In this document: positions 63,033 through 64,000 of the stretch, in pieces | How positions within the stretch are numbered: the stretch's first letter is position 1 | How the letters are laid out: every line of letters begins with the position of its first letter | Assembly (NCBI GenBank): GCA_029222685.1 | Contig: JARHVB010000020.1 | Coordinates: 99,502-163,501 of the forward strand | Direction of reading: 5' to 3' | Length of the DNA stretch: 64,000 bases | From: Terripilifer ovatus | Lineage (GTDB): Bacteria > Pseudomonadota > Alphaproteobacteria > Rhizobiales > Beijerinckiaceae | Program-made: the position numbers and the translations under genes | Notes under the pieces: model-generated | What the model saw: only the letters and a program-made list of their open reading frames with translations | The model's database searches: none | Told to the model about the DNA's origin: nothing

Positions 63033-63770
63033 TTGGCCAGCTTGCGCGACGTCCTTGTTTTCTGCACCGGCCTCGCGGCCGTCGCGCTGGCATGGCTGCT
63101 GGTCGAGCATTTTATCCTGCAACCGCGCCGCAAGCGCAATCTGATCCGCCGTGACACCAACCGCATCGCACTTGCTGCTGCCGTCCGCGTCAGCCAGATC
63201 GATGACCCCTTCGTGCTGGTCACCGGCGACTCACTCGTGTCGCAATTGCTGCTGGCCCCGGTGTCGAACCTGGCCGTCGTCGACATCGCGTTTCCGGGGC
63301 TGACGAGCAGCGAGTTCGCAGACCGCATCGGCCCGATCATGTCGGCAAAGCGCCCCGTGGTGACGGTGCTCTCGATCGGCGCCAATGATGCTTTACAGCG
63401 CGACATGACCAACGGAACGGAACGCGCCGGCGTCATCGAGACCGTCGGGAAGATCGGCGGGATCGTCGAAGGATCGCAAGCCACATTGCTGCTGTCGCTG
63501 CCACGGCTCGCATCAGCCCACGCCCATCACAGCACCAGCATGGACCGTCTCGCTGAAGAGCTGCGCACTTTCGCAGCAGCCCGCAACTGGATCTTCTTCG
63601 ATTGCGCGGCGGCCCTGGCTGCCGTGCCGATGGATCAGCTCACCAGCGACGGCCTCCATCTCTCGCCTCAGGCGAACGGCGTCCTGGCGCGGGCACTGCG
63701 GCAAGCCGTGCGTGGGTTGGTTGCCAACGGAAGCGCCATGGCCGCAAACCATCAGAAGCCCTCATCCTGA
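63033..63770 (+). CDS. Membrane-anchored SGNH hydrolase-like protein
   Basis: 245 residues from a TTG at 63033 with GAGG 6 bp upstream; another TTG at 63021, overlapping the carbamoyltransferase stop, is an alternative. N-terminal membrane anchor (VLVFCTGLAAVALAWLLVEHFIL), then an SGNH domain with block I VTGDSLVSQ, block III IGANDA and block V DGLHLSP. It is likely an esterase/acyltransferase on the outer face of the membrane. The last codons (HQKPSS-stop) lie inside an interspersed repeat, so the original C-terminus may have been changed by repeat insertion. Confidence 0.8.
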   Translation: MASLRDVLVFCTGLAAVALAWLLVEHFILQPRRKRNLIRRDTNRIALAAAVRVSQIDDPFVLVTGDSLVSQLLLAPVSNLAVVDIAFPGLTSSEFADRIGPIMSAKRPVVTVLSIGANDALQRDMTNGTERAGVIETVGKIGGIVEGSQATLLLSLPRLASAHAHHSTSMDRLAEELRTFAAARNWIFFDCAAALAAVPMDQLTSDGLHLSPQANGVLARALRQAVRGLVANGSAMAANHQKPSS

Positions 63771-63913
63771 GGAGGCGCGCAGCGCCGTCTCGAAGGACGG
63801 GGACGTCAAGCCGCAGTGTTCCAACCGTCATGGCCAGCTTGACGCTGTCGGCAGATTGCTGCGTATCGCCCCCGTCCTTCGAGACGCGCTCTTCGAGCGC
63901 TCCTCAGAGGGTG
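63757..63913. repeat. Second inverted pair of CCTCATCCTGAGGAG-family repeats
   Basis: Unit 63757-63809 reads CCCTCATCCTGAGGAGGCGC ... TCTCGAAGGACGGGGACGTC; unit 63868-63913 is the inverse (CCCCGTCCTTCGAGACGCGC ... GCTCCTCAGAGGGTG). Both match the pair at 40302-40439. The left unit supplies the stop codon of the SGNH gene. The remaining sequence to 64000 shows no gene. Confidence 0.85.
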
Positions 63914-64000
63914 TGAATGTTTGGCAATATTGATTTGCACTGACGATTTCAGCGTGATTCCCTTGCGTCAGCGGTTTTGAGGTGACGCGATGGGGAAGGA

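Noticed and set aside
61213..63093. A 626-codon open frame on the minus strand
   Set aside because: Antisense to the carbamoyltransferase gene, which has clear NodU-family motifs on the other strand.

Overview
The window is GC-rich bacterial chromosome from an alphaproteobacterium, most likely order Hyphomicrobiales (Rhizobiales). This rests on the gene order of the division and cell-wall cluster, the presence of both chpT and ctrA of the CtrA phosphorelay, a dense patch of GANTC (CcrM-type) sites upstream of ctrA, a long TctC receptor family, and intergenic palindromic repeats of the kind common in this order. Family-level placement (Xanthobacteraceae/Nitrobacteraceae-like) is only an impression.

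Region 1 (1-16.7 kb, minus strand) is the dcw cluster, read from right to left: mraZ, rsmH, ftsL, ftsI, murE, murF, mraY, ftsW, murG, murC, a class I glutamine amidotransferase, murB, a small cupin, ddl, ftsQ and the 5' part of ftsA, which runs off the left edge. Most junctions are ATGA, GTGA or TGATG overlaps, so this looks like one long translationally coupled operon. Two things are unusual: murD is missing from its normal place between mraY and ftsW, and two non-canonical genes (amidotransferase and cupin) are built into the operon. Three TGGG boxes spaced by exactly 10 bp lie upstream of mraZ and look like an MraZ operator.

Region 2 (17-26.8 kb) holds housekeeping and envelope genes. An opgC-type acyltransferase overlaps a secreted SGNH hydrolase. 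An operon of ArsR-type regulator/methyltransferase, metF and metH is preceded by a 16-bp perfect palindrome. An SDR, an AmiD-like amidase with a peptidoglycan-binding domain and a glycine-zipper lipoprotein follow on the minus strand.

Region 3 (27-52.2 kb) is an accessory catabolic and uptake region. It has a Rieske oxygenase, five TctC-type receptors, two other orphan solute-binding proteins, one fused TctA-TctB permease, a QsuB-like 3-dehydroshikimate dehydratase, a flavin monooxygenase, an SDR, two class II aldolases, an FAD oxidoreductase, two tandem cupins with a divergent Lrp-type regulator, and a VOC protein. Most receptors are paired one-to-one with an enzyme gene, while only one permease is present. 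The RNase P RNA gene, rluD and a flavoprotein gene are interspersed.

Region 4 (52.4-64 kb) is regulatory and cell-surface: chpT, a che operon (hybrid cheA, cheW, cheY, a receiver-less cheB, cheR), a terminator, then convergent ctrA. ctrA is divergent from a fliJ-like gene across a 0.54-kb region packed with GANTC sites. Downstream lie a YbhN-type membrane protein, a NodU-type carbamoyltransferase and a second SGNH hydrolase, whose last codons lie inside an interspersed repeat.
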